The translations under genes were made by a program, and so were the position numbers. Positions 54,878 to 63,321 of a DNA stretch of 64,000 bases are shown here, piece after piece (positions within the stretch are counted from its first letter, which is position 1; each line of letters begins with the position of its first letter). Where the stretch lies: contig JAUHWC010000002.1 in assembly GCA_030424845.1 (NCBI GenBank), forward strand, positions 434,001-498,000, read 5' to 3'. This DNA is from Alphaproteobacteria bacterium. GTDB taxonomy: Bacteria; Pseudomonadota; Alphaproteobacteria; Sphingomonadales; Sphingomonadaceae. Under the pieces are notes generated by a model. That model was not told where the DNA came from. It saw nothing but the letters and a program-made list of their open reading frames with translations, and ran no database searches.

Positions 54878-56257
54878 TCAGGTCAGGTCGTAACCGTAAC
54901 GGAACAGGTTTTCGGGATCGTAGCGGCGCTTGATTGCGCGCAGGCGAACCATATGTACGCCCTGTCCATAGGCCGCGCCTGCCCCGCCCTCTTCGCCGCT
55001 CATGTAATTGATATAGGCACCCGCGCTCATGACCGGCTCGAGCGCGGAATAGGTCTCGCGCACCCAGGCGATATTGTCCGCATCCTGTTCGGGCTCGTCC
55101 CACACGCCCAGCACGTTGAAGACAAACCGTGCCGATCGATGAGGAAAAGCCGTCTCATCCTCGGCCACGCGATCGATTGCGCTGCCAAGCGGCTGTAGCT
55201 CGATTGCCGAGCGCCAGCTTGGCGTTTTCGCAGCGGCATCGAGCAGAGACGCGATCACGTCACTATCGATGACAGACAGGAAACCGGACTTGGTCCAGGC
55301 CCTGATGCCGTGCGGCTGGATGTGATCGACGAAGCTTTGCAGGGCGACAAAGGGCAGAGCCATCTTGGCCTGCATCTCGCCGCCGATCCGCTCCAGAATG
55401 CCATCGACTACTGGCCCGCCTTCACCGTGGTCGCCGTGCCATTCGATCAAGGACATCACCACCGGCCTGCCCTGCAGCTCTTCCGGAATGTCGGGGAACC
55501 CTTCCGCAATGCGGAGATAACAGCTCCAGTTCAGTTCCTCCCTCGCATCGGCCATCACGTCCCGCCAGGTTTCCAGCGCCGGAGCCGCGATATCGAGGCT
55601 GTGCATGGCGATGCCGATCAGCGGCGGACCAACCGGATGCGCCTTGAAGGTGAATTCGGTGACCACGCCGAAATTGCCGCCACCGCCGCGCAAGGCCCAG
55701 AACAGGTCCGGCTCGTTCTCCGCATCGACGCGCAGCTTGCGGCCATCCGCCAGCACCACATCCATGCCCAGCATATTGTCCACGGTCAGGCCGAACTTGC
55801 GCATCAAATGGCCATAGCCGCCACCCAGCGCCAACCCTGCAACGCCGGTATGCGAAACCGCCCCGGCCGGTGTGGCGAGGCCATGTTCCTGTGTCGCGGC
55901 ATCGAGATCGCGCAGCAATGCCCCGCCCTCAACGCGCGCAGTGCCTGAGGCCGGATCGACCGAGATCGCCTTCATGTCTCCCAGATCGATTACCAGCCCG
56001 CCATCGCACAGGCTCAGCCCCGGCACGCTGTGACCGCCTCCCTTGGCCGTCACGCCAATACCCTGCTCACGCGCATATTCGAGCCCGGCCACGACGTCGT
56101 CTGCGGTGCGGCAGCGCAAGATCGCTCCCGGCCGCTTGTCGATCATGTCGTTCCACAATGTGCGATATTCGTCATATCCGGCATCGCCCGGCGCGCAGAC
56201 GACACCTTCCACCTTCGCCGCAAGGCTCTCCAACCCGGGCAATCCATCGTCAGTCAT
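54878..56257 (-). CDS. BBE-type FAD-linked oxidase
   Basis: This 459-residue protein has a PCMH-type FAD domain with the covalent-FAD histidine in VTAKGGGHSVPGLSL and VEGGALLRDLDAATQEHGL, then GVAGLALGGGYGHLMRKFGL; the C-terminal berberine-bridge motif is INYMSGEEGG...YGQGVHMVRLRAIKRRYDPENLFRYG. Relatives oxidise alcohols, sugars or alkaloids with release of hydrogen peroxide. The second, cysteinyl FAD link appears absent (Gly/Tyr there). It lies 13 bp downstream of the tannase-like gene, as an operon pair. Confidence 0.92.
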   Translation of the reverse strand: MTDDGLPGLESLAAKVEGVVCAPGDAGYDEYRTLWNDMIDKRPGAILRCRTADDVVAGLEYAREQGIGVTAKGGGHSVPGLSLCDGGLVIDLGDMKAISVDPASGTARVEGGALLRDLDAATQEHGLATPAGAVSHTGVAGLALGGGYGHLMRKFGLTVDNMLGMDVVLADGRKLRVDAENEPDLFWALRGGGGNFGVVTEFTFKAHPVGPPLIGIAMHSLDIAAPALETWRDVMADAREELNWSCYLRIAEGFPDIPEELQGRPVVMSLIEWHGDHGEGGPVVDGILERIGGEMQAKMALPFVALQSFVDHIQPHGIRAWTKSGFLSVIDSDVIASLLDAAAKTPSWRSAIELQPLGSAIDRVAEDETAFPHRSARFVFNVLGVWDEPEQDADNIAWVRETYSALEPVMSAGAYINYMSGEEGGAGAAYGQGVHMVRLRAIKRRYDPENLFRYGYDLT

Positions 56258-56270
56258 GTGATGTCCCCTG

Positions 56271-57851
56271 TCAGGCTTCGGGAGCCCAGAGCCAGTCGAG
56301 CCGATCGTCGGGCATTACGTCCGGCGTGAACGGATGCCAGTTCGCGGCATCATCGACATCGCCTTCGCCATTATACCGCGCCACGGTGGGATAGGCGTAG
56401 AGCGGGCGCGTGCGGCGCACCGTTTCGCCATCGTCTCCCAGCTGCGTAGCAATCACGCCCTGCGGCGCTTCGCCAGCTTCGACCCAGGCGATTATCTCGG
56501 GCAGGAATTCGAAGGTGTTCGGCGCATCGCCGCCGCGGCAGTGATGCATGCCCGAGAGCATGAAGATGCGGAACCAATCCTGGGTTGCAGGAATGCCTCC
56601 GCTCGCTGCCGCAACCTGACCGTAATAGTCGAGCATGCCTTCGGGCGGAACGCCGGGATCGGCCCAGCCGTGATAGGCGATCAGCTTGCCGCCTGCCGCG
56701 TGGAATTCGGACAGATCGGGGGCAGTGCCCGGTACAACGGGATCGTAGAGTGCGGCCTGCGCGCGGATAAGCTCGGGATCGGTATCCCAATCGAAATCGC
56801 GATAGTAGAAGTCCGGGCGTGGTGCATCGAAGGCAAGGTATTTGAGGAAGCCTGCCGCGATCGAACGGCGGTTATATCCGTCCCAGGCCAGCTCGCTGCC
56901 ATAGGGCGATGCACCCGGCGCCAGAGCCACCCCGTCGCTATTGTGGGGGCCGCGATAGAGCGCGATTGCCGTGGCCACCTGTGCTGCGGTCAGGCAGTCG
57001 GCATTGTCTTCCCCGGCAGCGCAGGCAATCGTCTGCGGATCGAAGCTGCAGCGGCGCGGATCCTCGATGATGCCGTCCACCAGCGTATCGAGACCATCGC
57101 ATTCGGCCAGCACCGCCTGATTGAGCAGGACCAGCTTTTCATCGGAGAAGACCGGTTGGTCATTGTCGTCGAGCAGGTGGTTGGCATCCCAATTGTTGGC
57201 GATAGCACCCAGGCGGCCGGGAAAGGCCGGATCGCCAGCGATGATGCCATCGAAATCTTCCGGGTGATGCTGCGCTTCGTAGAGCGCTTCGCGGCCACCG
57301 GTCGAGCAGCCACGGAAATAGCTATAGGCCGGATCGACGCCGTAATAGGCGGCAATGATCGCCTTGGAGGCGACGGCGGTTACATGGGTCGAACGACCTC
57401 CGTAATCCTCGCGCAATTCCTCGACACCGCCCCACAGCGCGTCGCGCCAGAAATGGCCGACATGACCCATATTGTTGGCCGCGACGGCAAAGCCCTGTTG
57501 CTGGGCATCCATGCAGCGTTCGATCTGGATCATGCCGCACAGGCCGCCGCAGCCGGTCTGGAAGAAGCGGCCGTTCCACGTCGTCGTGGGCAGATTCAGC
57601 TGGAAGCCGACCTGCGGCGCGACATAGCCGGAAACAGCGCAATGTTCTTCCAGTCCGTCACCGGCGGCGACCAGCTCTGCCGAGGTAATCGAAGTCGGGG
57701 CACCGGGAATGTCGATAAAGCTCATCTCCGCCAGGGCGGAACATTCGATTGCCGCCGAGAGGTTTGCGGCGACGGCGGCGTCTTGCGCCCGCGCCGACTG
57801 AGAAGGTGCAAGGGCGGCCATGACAAGCGACGCGAAAAGGAAAAAGCGCAT
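56271..57851 (-). CDS. Tannase/feruloyl-esterase family protein, secreted
   Basis: This 526-residue protein has a signal peptide (cleavage near SARAQDAA). The catalytic core follows the tannase pattern with a disulfide-linked serine: RGCSTGGREAL (C182-S183), the Asp loop AYHGWADPGVPP and the His-Cys pair GMHHCRGG. These enzymes split gallate, ferulate or other aromatic esters outside the cell. Several further Cys pairs are present, as is usual. It is between receptor 2 and the BBE oxidase, suggesting that an ester is hydrolysed before or after import. Confidence 0.9.
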   Translation of the reverse strand: MRFFLFASLVMAALAPSQSARAQDAAVAANLSAAIECSALAEMSFIDIPGAPTSITSAELVAAGDGLEEHCAVSGYVAPQVGFQLNLPTTTWNGRFFQTGCGGLCGMIQIERCMDAQQQGFAVAANNMGHVGHFWRDALWGGVEELREDYGGRSTHVTAVASKAIIAAYYGVDPAYSYFRGCSTGGREALYEAQHHPEDFDGIIAGDPAFPGRLGAIANNWDANHLLDDNDQPVFSDEKLVLLNQAVLAECDGLDTLVDGIIEDPRRCSFDPQTIACAAGEDNADCLTAAQVATAIALYRGPHNSDGVALAPGASPYGSELAWDGYNRRSIAAGFLKYLAFDAPRPDFYYRDFDWDTDPELIRAQAALYDPVVPGTAPDLSEFHAAGGKLIAYHGWADPGVPPEGMLDYYGQVAAASGGIPATQDWFRIFMLSGMHHCRGGDAPNTFEFLPEIIAWVEAGEAPQGVIATQLGDDGETVRRTRPLYAYPTVARYNGEGDVDDAANWHPFTPDVMPDDRLDWLWAPEA

Positions 57852-57887
57852 GGAACAGGCTTCCTTTGAGAATGTGCCGAAACATGA

Positions 57888-57923
57888 AAAGGGCCGCTGC
57901 AGGTTTGTCCCGCAGCGGCCCTT
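57888..57923 (-). terminator. Strong hairpin after receptor 2
   Basis: AAGGGCCGCTGC (57889-57900) and GCAGCGGCCCTT (57912-57923) are perfect 12-bp arms; on the minus strand TTTTC follows. It lies 6 bp past the receptor 2 stop and just before the tannase-like gene, which has only 37 bp of remaining upstream space. Partial read-through from the receptor promoter may feed tannase-BBE. Confidence 0.75.
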
Positions 57924-57929
57924 CAGGAC

Positions 57930-60293
57930 TTAGAAGTGGGCCGAAACCTTGGCGCCTATTGTGCGCGGGTTGGCCGAATAGACCCTGATCCCGTCAGGCG
58001 AGGCATCGAAGCCGTAAACGGCAACTTCATTGGTCAGGTTGCGCACAAACAGGCTCACATCGATATTGTCGATGATGAAGCCGAGCTGGGCGCCCAGCAG
58101 CGTCGAAGCATCCAACGTCTGATTGAACGCGTTCTGATCGTTGAAGCTGTACGTGCTGCTGCTGCGATGGCTGATATCGCCCTGCACATACATGTCGACG
58201 CTATTGCTGACGGGCGTGTCGTAGCGGACCTGCGCCGCCGCAGTCCAACGCGGAACGCGCGGGATTCGATCGCCATCAAAGCCGATCGTGCCGGCATCGA
58301 TGATCTGCTGGTCGAGATCCTCGGTTAGCTTGGCATCGGTGTAAGTCAGGCCGCCGCCGAAGCTCAGGCCCATTCCGGTATTGTAGGTGATCTGCAGCTC
58401 GGCACCCTGGATACGGGTATCACCGGCATTGATGATATATTCGAATGCACCACTCGGATCCGTTGCTGCGAGCGGCTGGTTGGACCAGTCCATCTGATAG
58501 ATCGAAGTGTCGATATAGATACGACGGTCGGCCAGATAGGCCTTCATGCCTAGCTCGTAACTCCAGATCTTGTCCGAGTCATAGGCATCGGGAATGGTGA
58601 TGTTGGTCTGGTTGGCAAAGGCGGCTGCATTATTTACGCCGCCAACACGGAAGCCGGACGCTGCACGCGCAAAGAAGCTGAGATCGGGCGTAGCTTCGTA
58701 AAGCAGCGAGAAATTATAGCTCGGGCTGCTTTCCGAAGCGGTTTCGTCCATCGTCACATAGGGCGTGGTGATCAGGCCATTCGCTGCCCAGCTGGGCACG
58801 GGAACCGGCACAGCAAAGTCGGGCGGGCCGGCAATATCCTGGATAGTAGTCTGCAGATCGCTGACGGTGGCATCGAAATAGCGGATACCGGCCGTAGCGG
58901 TCAGACGTTCGGTGAGCTCGACATCGACCTGGCCGTAAAGCGCCCACTGCTCGATGTCGCGCAACGTGTTGACGGCATAGATGAGGTCTGCGGCCGGGAC
59001 ACCCGGAGCGGAGAAGCCCGACGGGCGCAGTCCCTTGGCTTCACAATCGGCAACCGAGTTGCAGTCGATCGTTCCGGTCACGTCATTCGCGCGGACGGCG
59101 ATGAGAGTGAAGTCGGTATCGTCTGCCTGATAATAGCCGCCGACCACAAACTGGACAGGTCCTTCCAGGGTCGAGGTAAAGCGCAGCTCCGCCGTATAGG
59201 CTTCGTAATCCTGAGAACTCTGCAACAGGGTTTTGAACGGCATCAGGTTGAAGGCCGCCGAAAGACCAAGTCCGGTCGGCGTGCTGTCTTCGCCATCAAC
59301 CAGCTTGTGGTTGGCATAAGACCCGATTGCCGTGATCGTACCGACGTTGGTGTCGTATTCGACGGTAGCGCTCACGAGATCGAAATTATCGCCATAGCTT
59401 TCAACAGTCGGTGAAGTGGAAATGTAGGGCCCGGCTCCCTGGCTCCAGCTTTCGCTACCCGCTACGTCGACTTCCTGGTGGGTAGCGCTCAGCAGAATCG
59501 AGAATTCGGGTACCGGCTCGAACAGGGCAGACACACGTACACCCCAGACATCTCGCTCGTTGACGTCTTCATTGACCGTGGTGGTCAGGCCATCCAGCGT
59601 GGTGATGGCATGATCGATAAAGGCACCGCCGGTTTCACCCCAGGCCACGGTACGGATGGCGAACTGCTCGCCCAGAGGCAGGTTAAAATAAACATCGCCT
59701 TCCAGGATTTCATCGCCTTCGTCGATGAAACCAACGGAAGCGCTGCCTCCACCTTCGACCAAGTCGAGGTCGGGTTTGTTGGTAATGATACGCAACGTGC
59801 CGGCCATGGAGCCGGAGCCGAACAGTGTGCCCTGCGGTCCCTTGAGCACCTCGATACGGTTTATGTCGTGCAGGCGGACACCCGGGCGGCCGTCGCCGGC
59901 ACCCTCATAGGCGCTGCTGCCAGTCAGCGGAATTTCGTCGAGGTAAAGACCGGTGGTCGAACCGATATCCGAGAGGATACCGCGAATGACGAACTGGTTG
60001 CTGGCCACACCCTGGTTGTTGACCACGAGCGAAGGCTCGATCTTGGTCAGGTCCTGCAGCGACTGAATGGAATTGCGCTCCAAAGCTTCGCCGGATGTGA
60101 CCGAGACGGAGAGCGGCGTATCCTGGAGGTCTGTGTCGCGCCGGCTGGCCGACACGACGATCACATCCGAGGAGTCAGCGGTTGATTCAGCTTCGACCTC
60201 TTGCGCAGCCACGGGCGTGGCAATGGAGACGGCCGTCAGACTGATGCCGAGGAGGCATGTAGTCCTGATGTTCTTGCCATGGAAAAACCGCAT
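57930..60293 (-). CDS. TonB-dependent outer-membrane receptor 2
   Basis: This 787-residue receptor has a signal peptide (SLTAVSIATPVAAQ), a TonB box (SDVIVVSASRRD), a plug with FVIRGILSDIGSTTGLYLDEIPLTG and IEVLKGPQGTLFGSGSMAGTLRIITNKPDLD, and a barrel ending ANPRTIGAKVSAHF. Long stretches match receptor 1 residue for residue (for example in the plug and around YNFSLLYEATPDLSFFARAASGFRVGG), so the two are recent paralogues. Differences in extracellular loops may give related but distinct substrates. Confidence 0.95.
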   Translation of the reverse strand: MRFFHGKNIRTTCLLGISLTAVSIATPVAAQEVEAESTADSSDVIVVSASRRDTDLQDTPLSVSVTSGEALERNSIQSLQDLTKIEPSLVVNNQGVASNQFVIRGILSDIGSTTGLYLDEIPLTGSSAYEGAGDGRPGVRLHDINRIEVLKGPQGTLFGSGSMAGTLRIITNKPDLDLVEGGGSASVGFIDEGDEILEGDVYFNLPLGEQFAIRTVAWGETGGAFIDHAITTLDGLTTTVNEDVNERDVWGVRVSALFEPVPEFSILLSATHQEVDVAGSESWSQGAGPYISTSPTVESYGDNFDLVSATVEYDTNVGTITAIGSYANHKLVDGEDSTPTGLGLSAAFNLMPFKTLLQSSQDYEAYTAELRFTSTLEGPVQFVVGGYYQADDTDFTLIAVRANDVTGTIDCNSVADCEAKGLRPSGFSAPGVPAADLIYAVNTLRDIEQWALYGQVDVELTERLTATAGIRYFDATVSDLQTTIQDIAGPPDFAVPVPVPSWAANGLITTPYVTMDETASESSPSYNFSLLYEATPDLSFFARAASGFRVGGVNNAAAFANQTNITIPDAYDSDKIWSYELGMKAYLADRRIYIDTSIYQMDWSNQPLAATDPSGAFEYIINAGDTRIQGAELQITYNTGMGLSFGGGLTYTDAKLTEDLDQQIIDAGTIGFDGDRIPRVPRWTAAAQVRYDTPVSNSVDMYVQGDISHRSSSTYSFNDQNAFNQTLDASTLLGAQLGFIIDNIDVSLFVRNLTNEVAVYGFDASPDGIRVYSANPRTIGAKVSAHF

Positions 60294-60481
60294 ACGTCTT
60301 GATCCCTCAAATATGGTTCACGCTCTCCCTTGGCGAGCACCAGGATCATTCATATCGCGATGGAACAGGAACCGTTCCCGACCGGAACTGGCCGGGGTGG
60401 TTGACCCCGCAATCTGATCCTAGGCGACTTTGCCGCTCCGTTGATCAAGATTTGCCAAAGCCGGTCCGTTGTCAATATATT

Positions 60482-60649
60482 TCGTCGGACAATATTGTAG
60501 TGTGCGATTCATGTCACGGTGAGGGCTTAGCGATCTGTAAAATAACATTTTCTGCGACACGTCCGGGGAACGCGCCGACCACTTATCCGCAGGCCAATTC
60601 CCTGCTTGACACCTGATGCCGCAACCTTAATGTCATTTTTGTCCGACAA
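60482..60649. promoter_or_regulatory. Two TTGTC-N-GACAA operators in the receptor 2 / HTH-SDR promoter region
   Basis: TCGTCGGACAA (60482-60492, 10 of 11) and TTGTCCGACAA (60639-60649, perfect) lie in the 372-bp divergent gap 60294-60665, which holds no other gene. The second ends 16 bp before the GTG of the HTH gene, over its likely start site. A further half-site TTGTCAATA starts at 60469. Confidence 0.6.
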
Positions 60650-60665
60650 TCTTGAAGGGTTCGCA

Positions 60666-60941
60666 GTGAACGACAACAGGCAAGAAGATTTGGCCCGCCA
60701 GTCTCTCGGAAGGGCGCTGGAAGATAGCGAACTAGCTCTGGCTGAAGCGCTCAGCGATATCTTTGGCACGGGTCAGCATGACCTCGCCAAAGTGGCCGAG
60801 GCGCTGCAGGAACGCGGCGTGGCTCGCCCGTCGGGCGAAAGCGGCGTATGGTCGCTGTCCGTGCTCGAAGAGGAGCTCGCCGCCATCAACGCTTCACTGG
60901 ACGCGGCCCACGAGCAGGGTGGCATTACGCGCCTCGCCTGA
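60666..60941 (+). CDS. Small recombinase-like helix-turn-helix protein
   Basis: GTG 60666, preceded by gaaggg, gives 91 residues; ATG 60630 in the same frame would place the operator inside the gene. Residues 28-75 (LSDIFGTGQHDLAKVAEALQERGVARPSGESGVWSLSVLEEELAAIN) resemble the HTH that follows the catalytic domain of serine recombinases (ALQERGV...W...L). There is no catalytic domain. Such small proteins occur next to Rieske and dehydrogenase genes in sphingomonads; the role is unknown. The SDR gene starts 14 bp later. Confidence 0.65.
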   Translation: MNDNRQEDLARQSLGRALEDSELALAEALSDIFGTGQHDLAKVAEALQERGVARPSGESGVWSLSVLEEELAAINASLDAAHEQGGITRLA

Positions 60942-60955
60942 AGGGAGTGCCCTGC

Positions 60956-61711
60956 ATGGTCGACCTGACCGGTCGCAAGATCGTTGTTACCGGCGCCGCA
61001 CGCGGCGTCGGCCTCGCCATCACCCAACGCTGTGTCGAGGCGGGTGCCGAAATCATCATTGCCGATATTCTCGAAGATGAGGGCGCTAAGGCCGCCGCCG
61101 AACTCACCACGAAGGGCAATGGCTCATGCCGCTTCGTCCCGGTAGACCTTGGCGACCCCCAATCAATCGAGGCCATGGCTGGCGATATCGCCGCCAATGA
61201 AGGCACGATTCACGGGCTGGTGAACAATGCTGCCATCGCCACAAATGTCGGCGGCAGGCCATTCGAGGAAATCGATATCGACTTGTGGGACAAGGTCATG
61301 CAGGTCAATATTCGCGGTACCTGGCTGGTCAGCCGTTCACTGTCTCCGCTGCTCGAGGATGGCTCGGGTCGCGTGGTCAACATGGCCTCTGACACTGCCT
61401 TGTGGGGGCCGACCAACCTGCTCGCATATGTCGCCAGCAAGGGCGCCGTGATCTCGATGACCCGCTCGATGGCGCGCGAGCTCGGCCCGCGCAAGATCGG
61501 CGTGGTAGCGCTGGCGCCGGGCATCATGAAGAACGAAGCGACCGATTACGTTCCGGCACAAAGGCACACTGAGTACGAAACACGCCGGGCCGTGCAGGGT
61601 CCGCAATATCCCGAGGATATTGTCGATGTGGTGGCCTTTGCCCTCACCCAGGGAGCCCTGCCCCTGACCGGTCAGGTAATTCCGACCGATGCAGGGTTCT
61701 GGTTCAAGTAA
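60956..61711 (+). CDS. Short-chain dehydrogenase/reductase
   Basis: This 251-residue classical SDR has the cofactor motif VTGAARGVGLAI (TGxxxGxG), an acidic residue in IIADILED suggesting NAD(H), NNAAIAT, catalytic serine region NMASDTALWGP, YVASK (Tyr-xxx-Lys) and a C-terminus typical of the family. It may oxidise a hydroxylated or cis-diol intermediate formed by the Rieske enzymes. It shares an operon with the small HTH gene, behind the TTGTCCGACAA operator. Confidence 0.93.
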   Translation: MVDLTGRKIVVTGAARGVGLAITQRCVEAGAEIIIADILEDEGAKAAAELTTKGNGSCRFVPVDLGDPQSIEAMAGDIAANEGTIHGLVNNAAIATNVGGRPFEEIDIDLWDKVMQVNIRGTWLVSRSLSPLLEDGSGRVVNMASDTALWGPTNLLAYVASKGAVISMTRSMARELGPRKIGVVALAPGIMKNEATDYVPAQRHTEYETRRAVQGPQYPEDIVDVVAFALTQGALPLTGQVIPTDAGFWFK

Positions 61712-61723
61712 CCCTAGGCTGGC

Positions 61724-62584
61724 TCAGCTGCGAAACCAGTCGGTGATTTCGCTGCCCGTTGCCATCCATACATCGTCATGCCCGGTGATATGCCCCAGCG
61801 CGCGATCAAGCGCCCGAGCGCGGAACGGGTGGCCGATCAGGAAGGGATGGACTGCGATCGACATGATGCGCGGGCTCTTGTCGCCTTCCTCGTAAAGCTG
61901 GTCGAACTGGTCGATCAGGATCCGGGTGAAATCATCCGCCGTGCCGCCATGCTGCAGGAAGATCGGAATATCGCCAATCTCGAGCGTGTACGGCAGTGCG
62001 AGAATGTCACCGGCCTTGGTCGTGATCTCGTAAGGCAGCTCGTCATTCGACCAGTCGCAGACATAGTCGATGCCAGCTTCGGCGAGGATATCGAGCGTGT
62101 TGTCCGTCTCGGTCAAGGCCGGCCCAAGCCAGCCGCGCGGGCGCGTGCCAGTGCTCTTCTCGATCGTATCGATCACGTGACCGACCAGCGGCTTCTCGTC
62201 GTCCGGACCCATGCCGGTAAACAGCATGGAATTGTTCGGCCCATGCGCCATCCATTCCCAGCCAGCCTTGCTGCCGGCCTCGACGATTTGCGGATATTGT
62301 TCGCACACATCCGAATTGAGCGCCGCAGTGACCGAGACACCATGCTTGGCCAGTACATCCATCAGGCGCCAAACACCCACGCGGGCACCGTAGTCTCGCC
62401 AGGAATAATTGAGTACGTCGGGCGAGAGGCTCGCCGTCATCGGGGTCATCGCCATGCCTGGCTGCTTCCACTGGAAATGCTCGATATTGGGCGAGATCCA
62501 CAGCCCGACCCGGGCATTGCCGGGAAGCGGTTTTGCCGGTCGGTCGACAATCGGCGAATAAACGAAACGGCCATGATCCATCAT
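61724..62584 (-). CDS. Polysaccharide deacetylase-like (PuuE/allantoinase-type) enzyme
   Basis: This 286-residue NodB-fold protein has no signal peptide. It shows DYGARVGVWRLMDVLAKHGVSVTAALNSDVCEQYPQIVE, EWMAHGPNNSM, TRPRGWLGPALTETDNTLDILAEAGIDYVCDW and SIAVHPFLIGHPFR. Cytosolic members of this branch act on small amides rather than polysaccharides. It is the last gene of the minus-strand operon alpha-beta-ferredoxin-deacetylase, so it probably hydrolyses a C-N or ester bond in the same pathway. Confidence 0.85.
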   Translation of the reverse strand: MMDHGRFVYSPIVDRPAKPLPGNARVGLWISPNIEHFQWKQPGMAMTPMTASLSPDVLNYSWRDYGARVGVWRLMDVLAKHGVSVTAALNSDVCEQYPQIVEAGSKAGWEWMAHGPNNSMLFTGMGPDDEKPLVGHVIDTIEKSTGTRPRGWLGPALTETDNTLDILAEAGIDYVCDWSNDELPYEITTKAGDILALPYTLEIGDIPIFLQHGGTADDFTRILIDQFDQLYEEGDKSPRIMSIAVHPFLIGHPFRARALDRALGHITGHDDVWMATGSEITDWFRS

Positions 62585-62609
62585 GCGAACGATCCTCTTT
62601 CCTTGCGTC

Positions 62610-62849
62610 TCAGTCTTTCTTCTTTTTCACCGGCGGGAAGATCTGCCCGTCGGCATCGCCGATCGTGATCACGCGATAGGGACAGCTCTTCGCCGCGCGG
62701 ACGAGCATCTTGTCGTCCTCGGTGGCGTCCGGGTCTCCCAAGACGACCTTGTTCTCCTCGTCGAGCGAAAATGTGTCCGGTGCCCAGTGCGCGCATTTGC
62801 CATAGCCCTGGCATTTCTCGCGCTCGACGGTGATCGTGTATTTGCTCAT
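62610..62849 (-). CDS. [3Fe-4S]-type ferredoxin of the Rieske system
   Basis: This 79-residue ferredoxin has the cysteines C13 and C19 (CQGYGKC, C-x5-C) and C56 (SCPYRVI), the three-ligand pattern of [3Fe-4S] ferredoxins used by cytochromes P450 and some ring-hydroxylating oxygenases. The central Cys of a 4Fe site is replaced by Tyr/Gly. It lies 10 bp after the beta subunit gene and should carry electrons to the oxygenase. The C-terminus is lysine-rich. Confidence 0.92.
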   Translation of the reverse strand: MSKYTITVEREKCQGYGKCAHWAPDTFSLDEENKVVLGDPDATEDDKMLVRAAKSCPYRVITIGDADGQIFPPVKKKKD

Positions 62850-62859
62850 CGTACTTTCC

Positions 62860-63321
62860 TCAGATCAGGACCTGCAGCAGCGGCATTTCGCGGCGGCTGT
62901 TGATCAGCAGTACCTTCTTGCCAGCGATCCGGAACGTATCGCCTTCACGGCGCAGTTCGTGGAAGCTGCGGCCCATCCAGAATTGCTGATCGGCACTGCG
63001 GGCAATGCCGAGCATGAAGTTCGATTCCACCGAAACTTCATCGCCTTCGTCGCGTGTGACAGTGATGTTGGACACCAGCCGCCGCATCGCACCGCGCGTC
63101 TCCTCGACGGCCAGAACCGAGCCACTCTTGAGCCTGTCGACGCGCTGTTCGAGGCGGATGTAATCGTCATTGATGATCGAGACACGGCGGCTCAACCAAT
63201 CCTGATCGGGGTCTGCGGGCACCCAATAGGTCGATCCTTCGAGCCACAGTGCGAACCATTCATCATAGCGCGCTTCATCCATCAGTTGCGCTTCGTGATA
63301 GAGGAAGTGTTCGGGGGTCAC
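62860..63321 (-). CDS. Aromatic-ring-hydroxylating dioxygenase beta subunit
   Basis: This 153-residue NTF2-fold subunit has FLYHEAQLMDEARYDEWFALWLEGSTYWVP, RRVSIINDDYIRLEQRVDRL and RLVSNITVTRDEGDEVSVESNFML near the middle, with the C-terminal KKVLLINSRREMPLLQVLI. It packs with alpha subunits in an alpha3beta3 dioxygenase. It overlaps the alpha gene by 4 bp. It is structural rather than catalytic. Confidence 0.95.
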   Translation of the reverse strand: MTPEHFLYHEAQLMDEARYDEWFALWLEGSTYWVPADPDQDWLSRRVSIINDDYIRLEQRVDRLKSGSVLAVEETRGAMRRLVSNITVTRDEGDEVSVESNFMLGIARSADQQFWMGRSFHELRREGDTFRIAGKKVLLINSRREMPLLQVLI

